64,000 nt of DNA from Isoetes taiwanensis (GCA_021234155.1 JAJEKV010000002.1:31919645-31983644), one strand, 5' to 3'; positions 36,878-47,904 are shown, counted from the first letter of the stretch. Notes: generated from the sequence alone by a model not told the origin. A program made the numbers and translations.

Positions 36878-37801
36878 CTATTCTTGGAATCTTCTATAAG
36901 CTGGGTTGTTCTCCAAGAATTTCTTCACTTGAGCTGTGCCGACTGTTCGCCCCAAGTTCCTTAGGATGTTGGTGGCCGTGCCTCCTTGGAGTGCGGTCAC
37001 CAAGTCTTCGACCCTTCTCTCTGATGTGTAGGCTGCAGTGACGACCAACCTGCCCTGCCGCCTATAAGGGACCACGAAGTCGAAGATGCTTAATGCTATT
37101 GTCCTCTTGACAAGGATGACATGGTCGATGTTTGGGGTCATGCGAGCATGTCTTTCGAATTCTGAGAGGGAAATAAACATAAAAACCCCTTCTTCTCCAC
37201 GTGGGCTGAATTGGCAGTATATGACCGCTATCCTTCCATCAGTGAGCAATGGCAACCTGAGGGCTTTGTCATGCCCTGCCTCCCCCGCCTCCTCTCCGGT
37301 TCTGATTGCAGCCCTGTGTCTTCCGGAGTATTCGTCCACCGATACTGCTATCATCTCCCTGTAGTCGCCGAACATGGACTTAGAAGATGTTAAGTTGATA
37401 CTGCCTCTATCCTGTTCGGCTGGTGCTGCTGCCGAGGTGCTGGGTAGGAGCGCACTCGTTGTTTTCCCTCTGATTCCCATCCGCTCCTGGATCGCTATGA
37501 ACTCCTCCTTTGTGGGTAACTCCTGTTTATTTTCTAGGTACTTCTCTATCTTGGGGATGTCCTGCAGAGCTGGACGAAGGGCCATGCTTGGTGCAAAGTA
37601 TCCTATGCAAGGGGGAAGTTCTACTAAAGAGGGCCCTATCTTGGCATGGAATTCAGTCATGATCTCTTGGTATTAAGGAGTAGCATTGATGGTGGCATCC
37701 ACATCGATCTCCTTCTGAAAAACAGCGAAGACCGAGTCGATGTCAGCTTTAGCCACATGAGTAGTGGCGCTGTACCATCGCCTAAATACAGATGTTGCCA
37801 T
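36878..37801 (-). CDS. Unknown protein with its own promoter, inside the chromovirus
   Basis: I do not recognise this protein. The frame starts at the ATG at 37801 (MATSVFRRWYSATTHVAKAD) and has one in-frame TAA at about 37675. From the ATG at 37660 it is open for 260 codons. If the stop is an old mutation, the ancestral protein had about 306 residues. Features: a mixed N-terminal half with SMALRPALQDIPKIEKYLEN, a hydrophobic strand-rich centre (GRIAVIYCQFS, GVFMFISLSEF, HVILVKRTIALSIFDFVV) and a basic C terminus (LRNLGRTVGTAQVKKFLENN). There is no signal peptide and no zinc or catalytic motif I can name. It is not a standard chromovirus ORF and lies upstream of gag. Capture from the host or from another element is the simplest explanation. 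Confidence 0.5.
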
Positions 37802-37911
37802 GATGCTAGAGCTGTTGGGGTTATCAAACAGATGAAGAAGCGCCCCTAGGAGATGAAAAATTGCCTTGGAGTGAGGAGCAAAGGAGTAGGGTGCAAATGA
37901 GGGTTATGGTC

Positions 37912-37922
37912 CTATTTATAGA
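37912..37922 (-). promoter_or_regulatory. TATA box upstream of the unknown ORF
   Basis: On the minus strand ctataaatagg gives a strong plant-type TATA box about 112 bases before the ATG at 37801. A pyrimidine-rich leader lies between them. Confidence 0.5.
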
Positions 37923-38300
37923 CAAAACCCTAATTTGGAGAAATTTTTGAGTTTGGGAATATCTATCATTCTGAGGTACTGTATGAAAATCATACACAAA
38001 CTAAGTTAAAGAGTGCATCCTAATGATCCTATTGCAACAAATTTCATCTAATTTGGAGGTAGTTGGGATAAGTTAGGTCTAATTTTGTCTGACCACTCAC
38101 ACAGTGCGCGAGAGGCACTTTCAAAATTTTCGGAATGGCTCCTGGCGCACTCTGTGAGGGATGGGGTTAAAAACACTGACGTTTGGTCCAAATTGAGTAA
38201 TTCCAAATGCAGATATCATTACTACAACCTAATTACTTATAATTTTACACTTTAACATGATCAAAACTTATTTTTGTATTTACAAAAAGTTAGGTTGTTA
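37923..38300. other. Spacer between the unknown ORF and the H3-like ORF
   Basis: No gene is seen. It presumably holds the promoter upstream of the TATA box and the 3' flank of the H3-like ORF. Confidence 0.4.
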
Positions 38301-38307
38301 CAAGAAG

Positions 38308-38667
38308 TCAGCAATCTTCCTTTTTAATAAACCTAGCTAATTTCATGTCCCTAAGCATACAAGTTACTCTCTTTGCATGGAGAGCACATGCTAGAGAGTC
38401 TTCAAAGTGCTGGACTAATCTTTGCTCCGCTGCCTCCTGCTCTGTTACTCTCTTCGTGCTGTCGAACTCTTGCAGAATTTCTCTGGTCAGTCTTGCGAAG
38501 GCAGCTCGTGGTATCAATAGCCCGTAGCTCCTCTGAAAATGACGGATCTCCCGAGCAGCTCTCGCAAAGTAGGAGTCCGCCTTTCTCGTCATCGGCTTCT
38601 CCGGGGGTGTGGGTCTCTCCGGGGGTGGCTTCAGCATGTTCTTCTTTGATGGCCTTGCTCCCTCCAC
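38308..38667 (-). CDS. Histone H3-fold protein within the chromovirus
   Basis: An open frame of 119 codons. After a Pro/Lys-rich N-terminal tail (about residues 1-25) the rest aligns with the histone fold of H3. AAREIRHFQRSYGLLIPRAA corresponds to the H3 N-helix, FARLTREILQEF to helix 1, RLVQHFEDSLACALHAKRVT to the end of helix 2 and loop 2, and MLRDMKLARFIKK to helix 3. The FEDxxxCAxHAKRVTxMxxDxxLAR signature is diagnostic for H3. Loop 1 and the start of helix 2 are a few residues shorter than in canonical H3, and the K4/K9/K27 tail is absent. The upstream frame (39237-38640) probably belonged to the same protein, joined by a frameshift near 38680. H3-type proteins form nucleosomes; whether this one can is unknown. 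It could be a diverged H3 or CENH3-like copy captured by the element. Confidence 0.8.
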   Translation of the reverse strand: MEGARPSKKNMLKPPPERPTPPEKPMTRKADSYFARAAREIRHFQRSYGLLIPRAAFARLTREILQEFDSTKRVTEQEAAEQRLVQHFEDSLACALHAKRVTCMLRDMKLARFIKKEDC

Positions 38668-39237
38668 GTATGCACCTTGTGCTTCTCATAGTACTTCGAG
38701 TACTCCTCATACATTTTCATGTATTCGTTGTACTCCTTCAACTTCTTCCTGTACTCTTGCTCATGCTTGAGTATATAAGTCTCTCGTGCTGGCCTGCCCT
38801 TCTTCGGGTCCGTTATCGGCTTCGGCCATTTGGGGTATGGGGGCGCTGCTGCTGCCGATTCCTCCTCCTCGGCGTCTACATTCGAATGTCCTAATCCTTC
38901 TGTTGGGCGGGGGACCCTTGTCTCATCCTCGTCTGACTCAGTGTCTGATGATGATGATGGCGGCATGTCGGGCTCCCGCTCCGTTATGGTGACCCCCTTA
39001 GCCGGTGTTGACTTCGTCTTGCGCCGGGGTTTCTTAGGCACCTCCGGATCCTTCTCTTTGTCCTCCTTCCACTTCTGGCGCTCCTCCCTCAGCCTCTTCC
39101 CCTCCAGCCTCTCTTCGATTCTCTTTCTCTTTGCTGCCCTCTTCCTCTTCCCCATCTTCTTTATCTTCTGCACCAGCTCCTCTGGTAGTGCTTCGTCCTC
39201 GTCCTCCTCGTTGTCTCCTCCATCACCCTGATTCTCA
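38631..39237 (-). pseudogene. Charged N-terminal part of the H3-like protein, fused to LTR
   Basis: The frame continues rightwards into LTR sequence (to 39413), but only the part left of 39237 is non-LTR. It encodes acidic and basic blocks (NEEDEDEALPEELVQKIKKM, KRKRAAKRKRIEERLEGKR, SSSSDTESDEDE) and a Tyr/Lys-rich helix (EQEYRKKLKEYNEYMKMYEE). It overlaps the H3-like ORF in another frame near 38640-38667. A single frameshift would make them one protein with a long charged tail and a C-terminal H3 fold. The left edge of the right LTR is missing where this begins, so a deletion joined the two. Confidence 0.5.
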
Positions 39238-40424
39238 GGCAGACCGAATTCATGGCAAATGGATTGGGCTGGCATAAGAACATGGCTATTGGGTAGTCCA
39301 CTCCATCCGCCCCTCCCGTGCACACTTTGCAGAGTAGGTTGAAAAGTATTGGGACCGGACCGTAGCCTGCCGGGTGCATAGCCAAGAGGGCTACTGCTGG
39401 GTTGCATCTCCACAGTCCCAATGAGGCAGGAGGAGAGTCACCTCCCCTCCAGAGGCATGCATGCCCATCACAGGCGGCTAGAGGGCCACTGCCCATATTC
39501 GACTTGAACCTCATTGAAGGTGACGCATCACCCAAGAGGTGTCGAGCTCATGCCTTGCCCACACGCAATGGCAAACCATTAACCCTAGCCCACTAAGATC
39601 CCCGGTAGGCTTTACACACCAGAGGGATCAATCAGTGATGGGACAAGTCCCTCTTATTCCACCGGTCTAGCCCCGCCACCCACAACCAGGCGGGCTCTTG
39701 CACACGGGCCGCATGAATTGGGAATTAATGAGGCTATCTAGATACATCAACTACTGAGGCTTTCAGGGTCTCCACCCCCCTTTCCAATACACAGAAGAGC
39801 ATATAATGGAACACCATCATCGTCAATGAACTAAAATATAGAATAACATCTAATCTATCTACCTAAACATCCATAGTTAGGTTCCTTTGTTAGGGCTTGT
39901 GATCTGAGAATCTATAAGGCCTCTAATGCTGAACTAACATGCTAAACCAGGTCATTGCCGGACTAAAAGTCAGCATTGCACAACAGAATAACCATTTAGC
40001 TGATCCCTGACTTGCTCTAGCTCCTCGGAATGCGTCCATGCCTTCGTTCAGGCTGAAGACAGCTGCTCCTGGAAGATCTGTTTTGCAAATGCGGCTTATC
40101 GGCGCCTGGCAATGCGAACTAGGATCTTGGCTTGGCCGGAATGGCCTAAGGAAGCCAAAATGCGAAAAAGGAAAAAGGTTTAGGGTTTCCCTTTTGGTTC
40201 CTTATATGTGAGCTTTTAGGGTTAGGTTAGAAGGGACCAAACGGGGTGTTGCCACTTGGCAAGGGGGTTTTAGTTGTATATGTTTAATATATATGCACAA
40301 CATACGAGGTTGCCCCCTAGGTGCAACACTTTATGGCTCTCAAGTACTTGTCATGATGACATGTACGTGTGATGTGGCAGTATAATATACGTATTCGGAT
40401 CGTATGTTATACTGGAATGTCACA
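39238..40424. repeat. Right LTR (5' LTR of the element), truncated
   Basis: Collinear with positions 365 to 1572 of the solo LTR at 25222. It ends TGGAATGTCACA next to the TGTTA duplication. Confidence 0.88.
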
Positions 40425-40429
40425 TGTTA

Positions 40430-40712
40430 CATTTATGCTTGGAAATGTTCGTTTCCCTATCCTTGGTCATCACCTTACCTTCTCCGTAGATCCCGATTCC
40501 AACACATTTTCGATAATTTGGTTTTCCTTTTTTCCCATAGTTTTTACCATTCTCCCACATTTCCTTTCTTTTTACTAAATTTGCAGGGTCCACATGCTGA
40601 TGCTCGTGCTCAGGGTCCTCATCCTCTCATGCTCGCTACGTGATGCGCGACTCTGCTCAACATCTCGACATTTCTCATCGACTGGGCTTGTGGATAAGGA
40701 AGTTCTCTGGTG
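40430..40712. other. Flank of the chromovirus, no gene seen
   Basis: T-rich spacer, with a ctgatgctcgtgctcagggt stretch near 40595. Its right end may belong to the truncated first monomer of the next element. Confidence 0.35.
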
Positions 40713-41504
40713 GTCGGCCGGTTTTGTGTTCTCTGCGAGTCCCTTCCCAGAATGGCATCGATCCGAGCCCTCAGATCGGCATTCTAGGATGGGATGGGCA
40801 GCTATATATGTGTTCTTCAGTTTCTGGATAGTTATCGGCGTCTTCTCACAGCAGCCTCTCTTTCCTTGCCCATTGCTTCCCTCCCTTCCCGCCCTTTTAT
40901 ATTATTTGTGTTCGTCTTTGTTTCTGTTCTATGCTGCCTCTATGTATATTATTCCACCCGCGGGGTGTTGCTATTTTTTCCACCAGCTTGGTGGTGCTAT
41001 ATTCCACCCGCAGGGTGACGCTGTTTATTTCCACCTACAGGGTGACGCTCTTTTTTCCATTGTTTGTCTCCATCCTCTCATCTTGATTGTTTGTCGTTGA
41101 TTCGGCGCACTTGCCCTGCTTGTTCCTTTTTCCTAACCATTAATGGGTTGTTTTCAGTAGTTATTATTTTTTGCAGACGGTCTACGCCCATGTTTACTCT
41201 CCTCCGAACCGCTCCTTTTTTCGTTCTCCAGGCATCCCTCAAGGTTGTTGGCGACATTTTCTCATTGGGGTTTTCCTCGAAAACCCGAAAGGGCGGGGTC
41301 TTTCATCCCGATGAGAAGGTGTCGCCAGTACCCTTCTGCTTACCTCGGCCTCCTTTATTGTTCCTTTCTTGTGGAGCAGCTCGATGATGTTCCTATGGTC
41401 AGCTCCCCACACATTCCTTCAAACTATTGTATACTGCTGCTGTGATGAATGGCAAGCTTATCTATCGGCCGGTTTTGTGTTCTCTGCGAGTCCCTTTCCA
41501 GAAT
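40713..41504 (+). mobile_element. Helitron2-like element, head-to-tail dimer junction
   Basis: A 40-bp terminus starting tcggccggttttgtgttctc and ending ccagaat occurs at 40713-40753 and again at 41465-41504 with one mismatch. Between them (40754-41504) lies a full element. It starts with the hairpin cgatccga-gccc-tcagatcg (one mismatch), then cattctaggatggga, carries the structured stem-loop at about 41250-41330, and ends gcgagtccctttccagaat. The first copy of the terminus belongs to a truncated upstream monomer, so this is again a head-to-tail dimer. Orientation is opposite to the copy at 23561. Confidence 0.6.
41248..41332 (+). other. Structured stem-loop motif, copy B (inside Helitron2-like element)
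   Basis: The outer arms gcgacattttctcat (about 41249) and atgagaaggtgtcgc (about 41314) pair except for a two-base bulge. They enclose ggggttttcctcgaaaaccc and gggcggggtctttcatccc. The stem sequence differs from copies A, C and D, yet pairing is kept. Confidence 0.75.
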
Positions 41505-42663
41505 TACCTTGCACGAATACAACAAACTTGAAATGTAGATGTGCAAGAACTAGTTTCATGAATGCACAGTATTTAAGCAACTTCTTGTCCTAATAATCAT
41601 TTTCTTCAATTATTTTCTTCAATCATTTTCTTCTTGTCCTAATAATCAATGAATTGTTTGCTTTTCATATGTCATGTGACTCTATATGCATAATGCAATT
41701 CAACATTGATCACATATTAGACTCTTTAATGCATCTGCCAACAATAAATAAACAGCATCTGTGATGCCTAATTAGCGAGTAGAAGTACTGTAAACTACAA
41801 TGAACACATGTAAAGTATATATTTAGGAATACTACTCTGAGCATGACACCAAACCTATAGGAATCTATATACCACAATAACATAACACAGGGCTAATAAA
41901 GAGACTTGCAATAATTGCCACAATATCTATTTTACTAGTCGTGAATCAATTTGTTGCCTAGTTTTTGCAGCAGAGATGGATGAACTAAATAACTTTGCAA
42001 AGGAATGAAGAGGTTGACGCTGGTTTAATTAAAGAGTCCCAATTTAGGAATAATATATCATCTTTCACAATTCTGTTGAAACCTGGCAAAGACAAACGCC
42101 TAAAAAGTGCAAAATATGAAGCTTCGGACTCTCGACTATGCTTGGGATGTTCCTGTGATGCATGGCTCACTTCTATTTGCTGCTACTTATAGTGTGTTAC
42201 TTCGGGATAACTTTGGATGCCATTTGGAGATATATATTTTTGAATCCCAAGCCGTCTGCTCCTGTCCAAGCATAAAACCCGTGATTGATAATAGCACTTG
42301 CAGCTTAACGTGGATGAAAACTGCATCACTTTCATTTCTTTACCTAGCTTCTAAAGCTTGCATCCCCATGGAATAGTGTTCTAATCTTATTTCTACTTGA
42401 TCATGATCTCAATGCAAGTCCAGCAAAGCAAAAAATAAAAAATGAAAAACAAAAGTCACAATATAAGGAACAAAAGGAACTAGGTCTAGGAAATACCTCT
42501 AGGTCTTGTGCCATTTTTATTACGGCAACAGAATGGAGATCAAGAAGGCATGCCACAGAAATCAGGCAAAATAAATTCTCTCCCTGTCTTAAGCAGTTGG
42601 CGAAGGCTCTAGAAGTTGCAACTCGCCTCTGGAAAGAATGGGTTAAAAAAGATTGATTAATAA
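41505..42663. other. Intergenic, no gene seen
   Basis: AT-rich spacer. Small overlapping ORFs at 41985-42376 lack family motifs. Confidence 0.35.
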
Positions 42664-44720
42664 ATGAATAGAATAGAATATGATTTTATCGTCCACGGAG
42701 ACCAACTGGCCTATGGGACCCAAGTACAAAGAGAGAGCAGCAGGCGTATTACTACCAGGATTAAAAAACCCCCGCCCCGAAGGGTTTTCGGGGGAAAAAC
42801 CTTAGTAGCAATAAGGATGCAGACATACTGCACAGTTATATACATAATCACAAGAAATGCTGGTGAGGTTAATGTCGGACGAGGGGGCATAAGCGAAGTC
42901 AGCGTATCCATTACCTCACGGAGGTGCGATCCCAACAAGCCCTCTGAGGAGGCGCTGCTCATTAGCTCATGCAAGGCGATGGGGCACAAACTAGAGAGCA
43001 TACCGGGCAGGATATGCTCAAATGCCGGACGGGCACGGAGGGCGTGACTTTCATCCTCAATGGCGCCCGGTTGACGGCATTGCCGGACTCTGTCCTCCAC
43101 GCGGCTCCTCGAATCCATCTCCCCTGTCTCAATGCGGAGGTGGTGTGCCCTGCACTTTTTCACGAATGGAAGCTTTTCACCCTGCGCTTTTTCATGGGTA
43201 GATGGGTGCACGGTAGTGGTGTGGGCCCCTCGTGAGCATGGGATTAACCCGCCGTCGATAATTTGCCACCTTGACATGTGACGGGGCCTCTGCATCCCAA
43301 AGCTTGGCCATGAAGCAAGCATCCAATCTTGCTTCAAGGCGTAGCGTTCCTTCGGTGTATGCTGCTTTGGTCCACATCGTATTGCCCGCACATTCCATAG
43401 CGAGAACCCGGGCTTGCTTGTCTTTCCAAAGGCTTTTGAGTTTGCGGGCCCATCGCCACCGCCAAAGCAAGGTTAGGCAGCCGGGCTTCATCCATAGCCA
43501 CCACCTTACGGAAGTAAATAATGTGACGTTCAGTAGCGACCCTATGGTAATGGAAGGAAGCCTGTCTCACGGAGCAAGATCGATATGGGACCGTGGATTT
43601 CACTCCCGGTGCAGGGCCAAGAAGGCCTTACGTACTGCTCTAGATCATTCCAAGTGGTGAGGGATATCACGGCCCCCACATACGCCCCATAGAGGAGGAC
43701 CGGTTCAACCAAGGCCACGAACAAGTGTGTGCGGTGACCCCATGCATCTGGCTACGCCTTTGTTTGTTGTTTTGCATTGCATGGGGCTTTCCGACTGCTA
43801 AAGTGACCCGTAAACGATGGATGCATCCCGGTCGTGGTAGTAGAAAACTCAATGCCCAAATACTTATAAGGCCGAGCCACCTCCACTACCTTTTGGTAAG
43901 GTAAGTGAATGAGGGAAGGCGTGGGTGCGGGGATGATGGGACCCCGGAAGACACCACGGTCTTGGCCAAGTTAACTCTCATGTCGGTGAATTGGCGAGAA
44001 AGTGTCCAAAGCATCCGGTGGCGTTGCATGTCCTCCGGGGGTATATGCGGCAGGTCAACATCATCGGCATATATGAGTTGCGGATTATGTGGTGCATCAA
44101 GCGGCGCCTCCCCAGGTGCTCGGCTAGCCATTCTTCTAGCTGGTCAATGTACAAGCCGAAGAGCATCGGGGATAGAGGGCAGCCCCGGCGCACCCCAATG
44201 CTACTAACAACGGGCTCCCAGACGGTGTGAGACAACCGAGCAAGCCTCAGATAGATGCGTACATAGCATTACGCAAGTCGACGGGGTCCCTAGTCGTCTC
44301 AATCTATCCCACAACTTATCGAGGCAACCGCGTGTCAAAAGCCTTTGCAAAATCCACAAAGCAAGCGATGCATTCTCAAGGCCGATTAGGCTATCCTCTA
44401 TGAGTGTTCGCAGAGTGAAGATATGGTCAATAGTAGAATGCCGGGCGGAAGCTTCACTGGCGAGAGCCCGCACTTCTCCATCCCTCACGCCCAAAGTGTC
44501 AATCGCCGCTCAAGAATCCGGCAAGCAACTTGGCAAAGATTTAACCGACCATAATGGTGCGATGGTTGGCGGGATGTGGGGGTCCCCCGCTTTGTATATG
44601 GGCACAACTCTACTTGGTAGTCCGGTCGCGGGGAAGCCTTCTTGCAATGCCTTGTTGAAGAGTGCTGTGAGAACCGGCACCGCATACCATCCAAATCTGC
44701 TGTGGAACCTACTCAAAAGC
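42664..44720 (-). mobile_element. LINE (microsatellite-tailed lineage), 5'-truncated
   Basis: Minus-strand RT in several frames. YKAGDPHIP (about 44580) belongs to an early RT block. EDSLIGLENASLALWILQ (about 44350) overlaps the frame holding the KAFDT catalytic block. GVRRGCPLSPMLFGLYIDQL (about 44190-44130) and YADDVDLPHIPPED (about 44070) carry the palm motifs. A C-terminal zinc region HHLRIETGEMDS with RQCRQPGAIEDESHALRARP (about 43130-43020) follows. The 3' UTR holds the structured stem-loop (42755-42815) and the short terminal hairpin (42690-42720). The copy ends in an attct-type tail at 42664-42680. It is cut in the RT at its 5' end and broken by many frameshifts. Confidence 0.88.
42745..42818 (-). 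other. Structured stem-loop motif, copy C (LINE 3' UTR)
   Basis: On the plus strand it reads ttactacc, ggattaaaaaacccccgccc, cgaagggttttcggggg, aaaaacc, then ttagtagcaa. The outer stem is ttactac / gtagcaa, imperfect, and the inner ccccc / ggggg also pairs. Confidence 0.65.
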
Positions 44721-46010
44721 CTAAATTTTTGCTATTTTGCGAAATTTTGCCCCTAAAATCATCACTATTGTGTCATGCCTTTTAAATTTAAGCAGATGGA
44801 ATGATTGAGATTTTCTTGATCAGCTCGCCATTTTGCCGTTATCAAAAACCATCTACAAACAATCTTCTCAAAAAGCCCAAACTAATTAGGGAAAAAAAAA
44901 AGACCTACATATTGAGAGACTTGATGATTTCGTTAAGCAGATGCAACAGAGAAGGGGCTAGAGCAGATCTTAGATGCGATGCATTTGATATGCTTCTGGC
45001 CTACGCAAAGTAATATTATTTCTGCAAATCCAATGCAAACAAAGCCGGATGAAAAGCTGCTAACAGAGATTTTTATTCCAAGAATAGCTCTTCCAAAAAC
45101 AGCTGCACGCATTGAATTCCCTAATATTTATTACTGGCAACCACACCCATTCAAAAAAAATTCTATTTTCTTGTGGAAACCCTTCCCGGCTTCAAGGAAA
45201 TTTGGAAGGATTTCCTCTTTGAAGTTTCAGAAGGGTGGAGATAGTCTAACGCAAATCGAGTGGAGATAGTTTGAGCGGGTGGTTTACGCTCAACACATTG
45301 GATGAATCAAACTTACTGACCAGAGGACTTTTCTTGAAGAGGGCATGTGCAAGTGTTTGCCTGTGCTGCTTCTATTTGATTTGCCTTGAAAGAAATCCAG
45401 TGCAAATTCTTTGAAAGAAATCCAGTGCAAATTCCGCAATATATTCTTGCAACAACCATGATCGTTTTGTTGTTTTTACACCTAAAAGTAGAGGAGCTCG
45501 GTGCTTGCATGGATTTATTTTATTTTTATTTAAAGATATTTTATTTTGTGAGGAGAAAAAGCCTTAGGTAGTTTGCCTATTAAATTGTACTGATAATACG
45601 CCTCGTGCAATACGCCCATAAGCTTCCATTATTTTTGTTTGGTATTTGGGAGCGGTGTTTCCGACATGGTTGGGCCTAGATTTGGTGCCTGTATTGTATT
45701 CCAAATTGTATGTGGAGGGTATATTTGCAACGGTTTGAGCAGCTTGTGGGCAGGAAAGGTAGTTAAATTTTTAAGCAATTTTAATTGCCTTAGATATAAG
45801 GCATGTTTTACTTATGAGAAAGTATTGAACACTCCATATATGAGGGATGCTGATGACGCGGTCCATGATTGAAAATCCAATTTAACTTTTGTCATAAAAA
45901 TGCCATGTCTGTTGACATCCCATGAATGTCTGGCTATATATGTAACACAAAGACATCAAAGATATGCTACTAAATCCTAGTTATTTGCATAATTGTGAAT
46001 GTTGATTAGG
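44721..46010. other. Intergenic, no gene seen
   Basis: AT-rich spacer. At about 45387-45435 a block of some 25 bp (gaaagaaatccagtgcaaat) is duplicated in tandem. Two ORFs at 44801-45269 have no recognisable product. Confidence 0.35.
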
Positions 46011-46011
46011 A

Positions 46012-46300
46012 CCCATGAAACGTGAGAAAACTTAAAGCCTCTTTTTTGTCTTTAACTAGGAAGATTTTTTCCATAGCCTTGTCCTTTTGAATTGTTGAGG
46101 GCATGACCATATCTTTGTCCTTTTCTTCCTTCTTAGTATAACATCATGAATTTAGAGCATACCATGAAACATGACAAAACTTAAAGCTCATTTTTTGTCT
46201 TTAGCTAGGAAGATTTTTTCCATGGCCTTGTCCTTTTGAATTGTTGAGGGCATGACCATGTCTTTGTCCTTTTCTTCCTTCTTAGTATAGCATCACTACA
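46012..46300. repeat. Tandem duplication, 149-bp period
   Basis: The block starting ccatgaaac and running through ttaggaagattttttccat-type sequence to cttccttcttagtata occurs at 46013 and 46162 with few differences. Confidence 0.85.
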
Positions 46301-46802
46301 TGTTCTTTTCATTAAAGTCGTATATTTGAATTTGAAGGCTTTGCTCTTGTTACATTGACATTTATCTGCCAATGATAATCCACCTATAACTGTGATCCTT
46401 ATTTACTATCTTCTACAAATTGTACCTTTCTTTTTTCCCTTGTCGAATACATTTAAGCACTTCTCGCATCAATGGGAATATATAAAAAATTCATTAGTTG
46501 CTTTTGAAGATTGCATCCAATGATAAACGGCGTACCTATCCTTGTTTAGGCGCACATAAAGTTCATAATATTTAAAATATCGTACTACAGTTCCAGACGC
46601 TCTAAAGATCATGTTTTAAAAGCCTTTGATAAGCTAACAAGACTTCAAACATCATACTATAATTGCATACATATTTGAAAATCATCGTCTGAAAACTTTT
46701 GGGTCCAATATTAAGTACCAAGATTTACATAAATTCTCCTATTATAAAACACAATACACGGCTTTCTCAAAAGATTCCAACAGTCATATATACACATCAT
46801 GC
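46301..46802. other. Intergenic, no gene seen
   Basis: AT-rich spacer with nothing recognised. Confidence 0.4.
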
Positions 46803-47480
46803 TCATTCTAGAATTGGGCTCACATGAAACCGACAAAGCTCCCAAGATAGATAGCCTTTTCATTCATCTCAGTAGTTTTCTACAATGATTTAGACTAGGT
46901 AGCTGCACATTTGCAAGCTACCCATTAAAAAATTAAAAACACAAGGAATATACAATTATATCATATGGATCCCCAAAAATAAAATTTCTACAGAGGTTGG
47001 CTAGTGTACCTAGTGAGAGCTTATGTTCTAGATAGTTCTTAAATATTCTAGATGCTCATGGATAAGCACCTCAGTCCACAAATAGAAAGCTTTGAGGAAA
47101 ATCCATAGGCATAAGCCCTCAGCAAGACGCTTGGACAAAAATGTAAGGTTGCAAAAAATGGTCCCACAAAAAACCCATGATATAAGGAGAAATTCGAGTC
47201 GAGCTATTACCAACATTAGAACACAATGATAAGAAAACAACAATCTTAAAAAGTGAGGGGTTGTTCAGATGTGCCATGCTACAAAACCTCAAAAGCGAGG
47301 GGCTGGTCACGTGTGCCACAAGATAAAAAAGACAACATTTACATGAATATACCAAAAATTAAAGGAGAAAGGGTGGGAATCAAAGGTATTACTGAGAGAT
47401 GGGAAAGTGCCGATGAGAAACCAATGAAGAACCCAGCAAAGAATAGGATCTCCCTAATGAACCAAAGGCCCAAAAAATCA
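46803..47480. mobile_element. Old diverged Helitron2-like copy
   Basis: It starts attctagaattgggctcaca and runs collinear with 23561-24130 with many substitutions and indels: tctacaatgatt, caattatatcatatggatcc, ggctagtgtacc, a decayed stem-loop with gcttatg / cataagc, and agaaaacaacaatc. The hairpin end is not recognisable. It lies in the same orientation as the copy at 23561. Confidence 0.65.
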
Positions 47481-47886
47481 TACTGACCCCACTTTTTGAT
47501 CCACAGTTATTTGTAAATTGTATGGAAGTGTTGTTTTATGCCAAAAACAACACGAAAATGGCACCAAAAGTCCACGTAGTCATTTTTTTTCTTCCTTTTA
47601 TTCGCCAACGTGTCCTTTTTTTCACTATTGTTTTTAGCAATTTTCGTCAATGTGTGTTTTAGTTTTCATCACTGTTGTTTTTTAAGGAGCCATGGGTTGT
47701 TTTTTTCTTAAAAATAATACGCATAGATTTAGGTATTACTACACGTAAAACCCTAAAAAAGACAGTTCTTTTCTTTTTCTTCTATGTGTATTGTTTGTTT
47801 TTATCTACTTGTAGTTTTTTAAAAGTTGTCATTATTTTCTTAGAGAAAAGTACATTGTAAGAAATCCACATGTAGTGTTTAAAAAT
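47481..47886. other. AT-rich spacer at the LINE insertion site
   Basis: T-rich repeats (ttttttaaggagccatgg and similar) resemble sequence near 58445, so this may be an old dispersed repeat. No gene is seen. Confidence 0.4.
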
Positions 47887-47904
47887 AATTGTTATTTTAA
47901 TGTT

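Larger units (their letters stand above)
32897..40424 (-). mobile_element. Ty3/gypsy chromovirus, deleted, with extra 5' ORFs
   Basis: A 7.5-kb element flanked by the target duplication TGTTA (32892-32896 and 40425-40429). LTR ends are TGTGACGTCCCC and TGGAATGTCACA. Coding runs on the minus strand: 5' LTR (right), charged ORF, histone H3-like ORF, an unknown ORF, gag with zinc knuckle, RNase H, integrase, chromodomain, 3' LTR (left). Both LTRs are incomplete. The left one keeps only about the first 570 bp (32897-33466), and the right one lacks its first 370 or so (39238-40424). Protease, most of RT and the integrase N terminus are deleted. In the roughly 210 bp the two LTRs share I count about 11 substitutions, so the insertion is old. 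It cannot move by itself. Confidence 0.92.

Noticed and set aside
34179-39596. Plus-strand ORFs opposite the chromovirus
   Set aside because: They are antisense shadows of gag, integrase and the charged ORF; the minus strand carries the recognisable domains.
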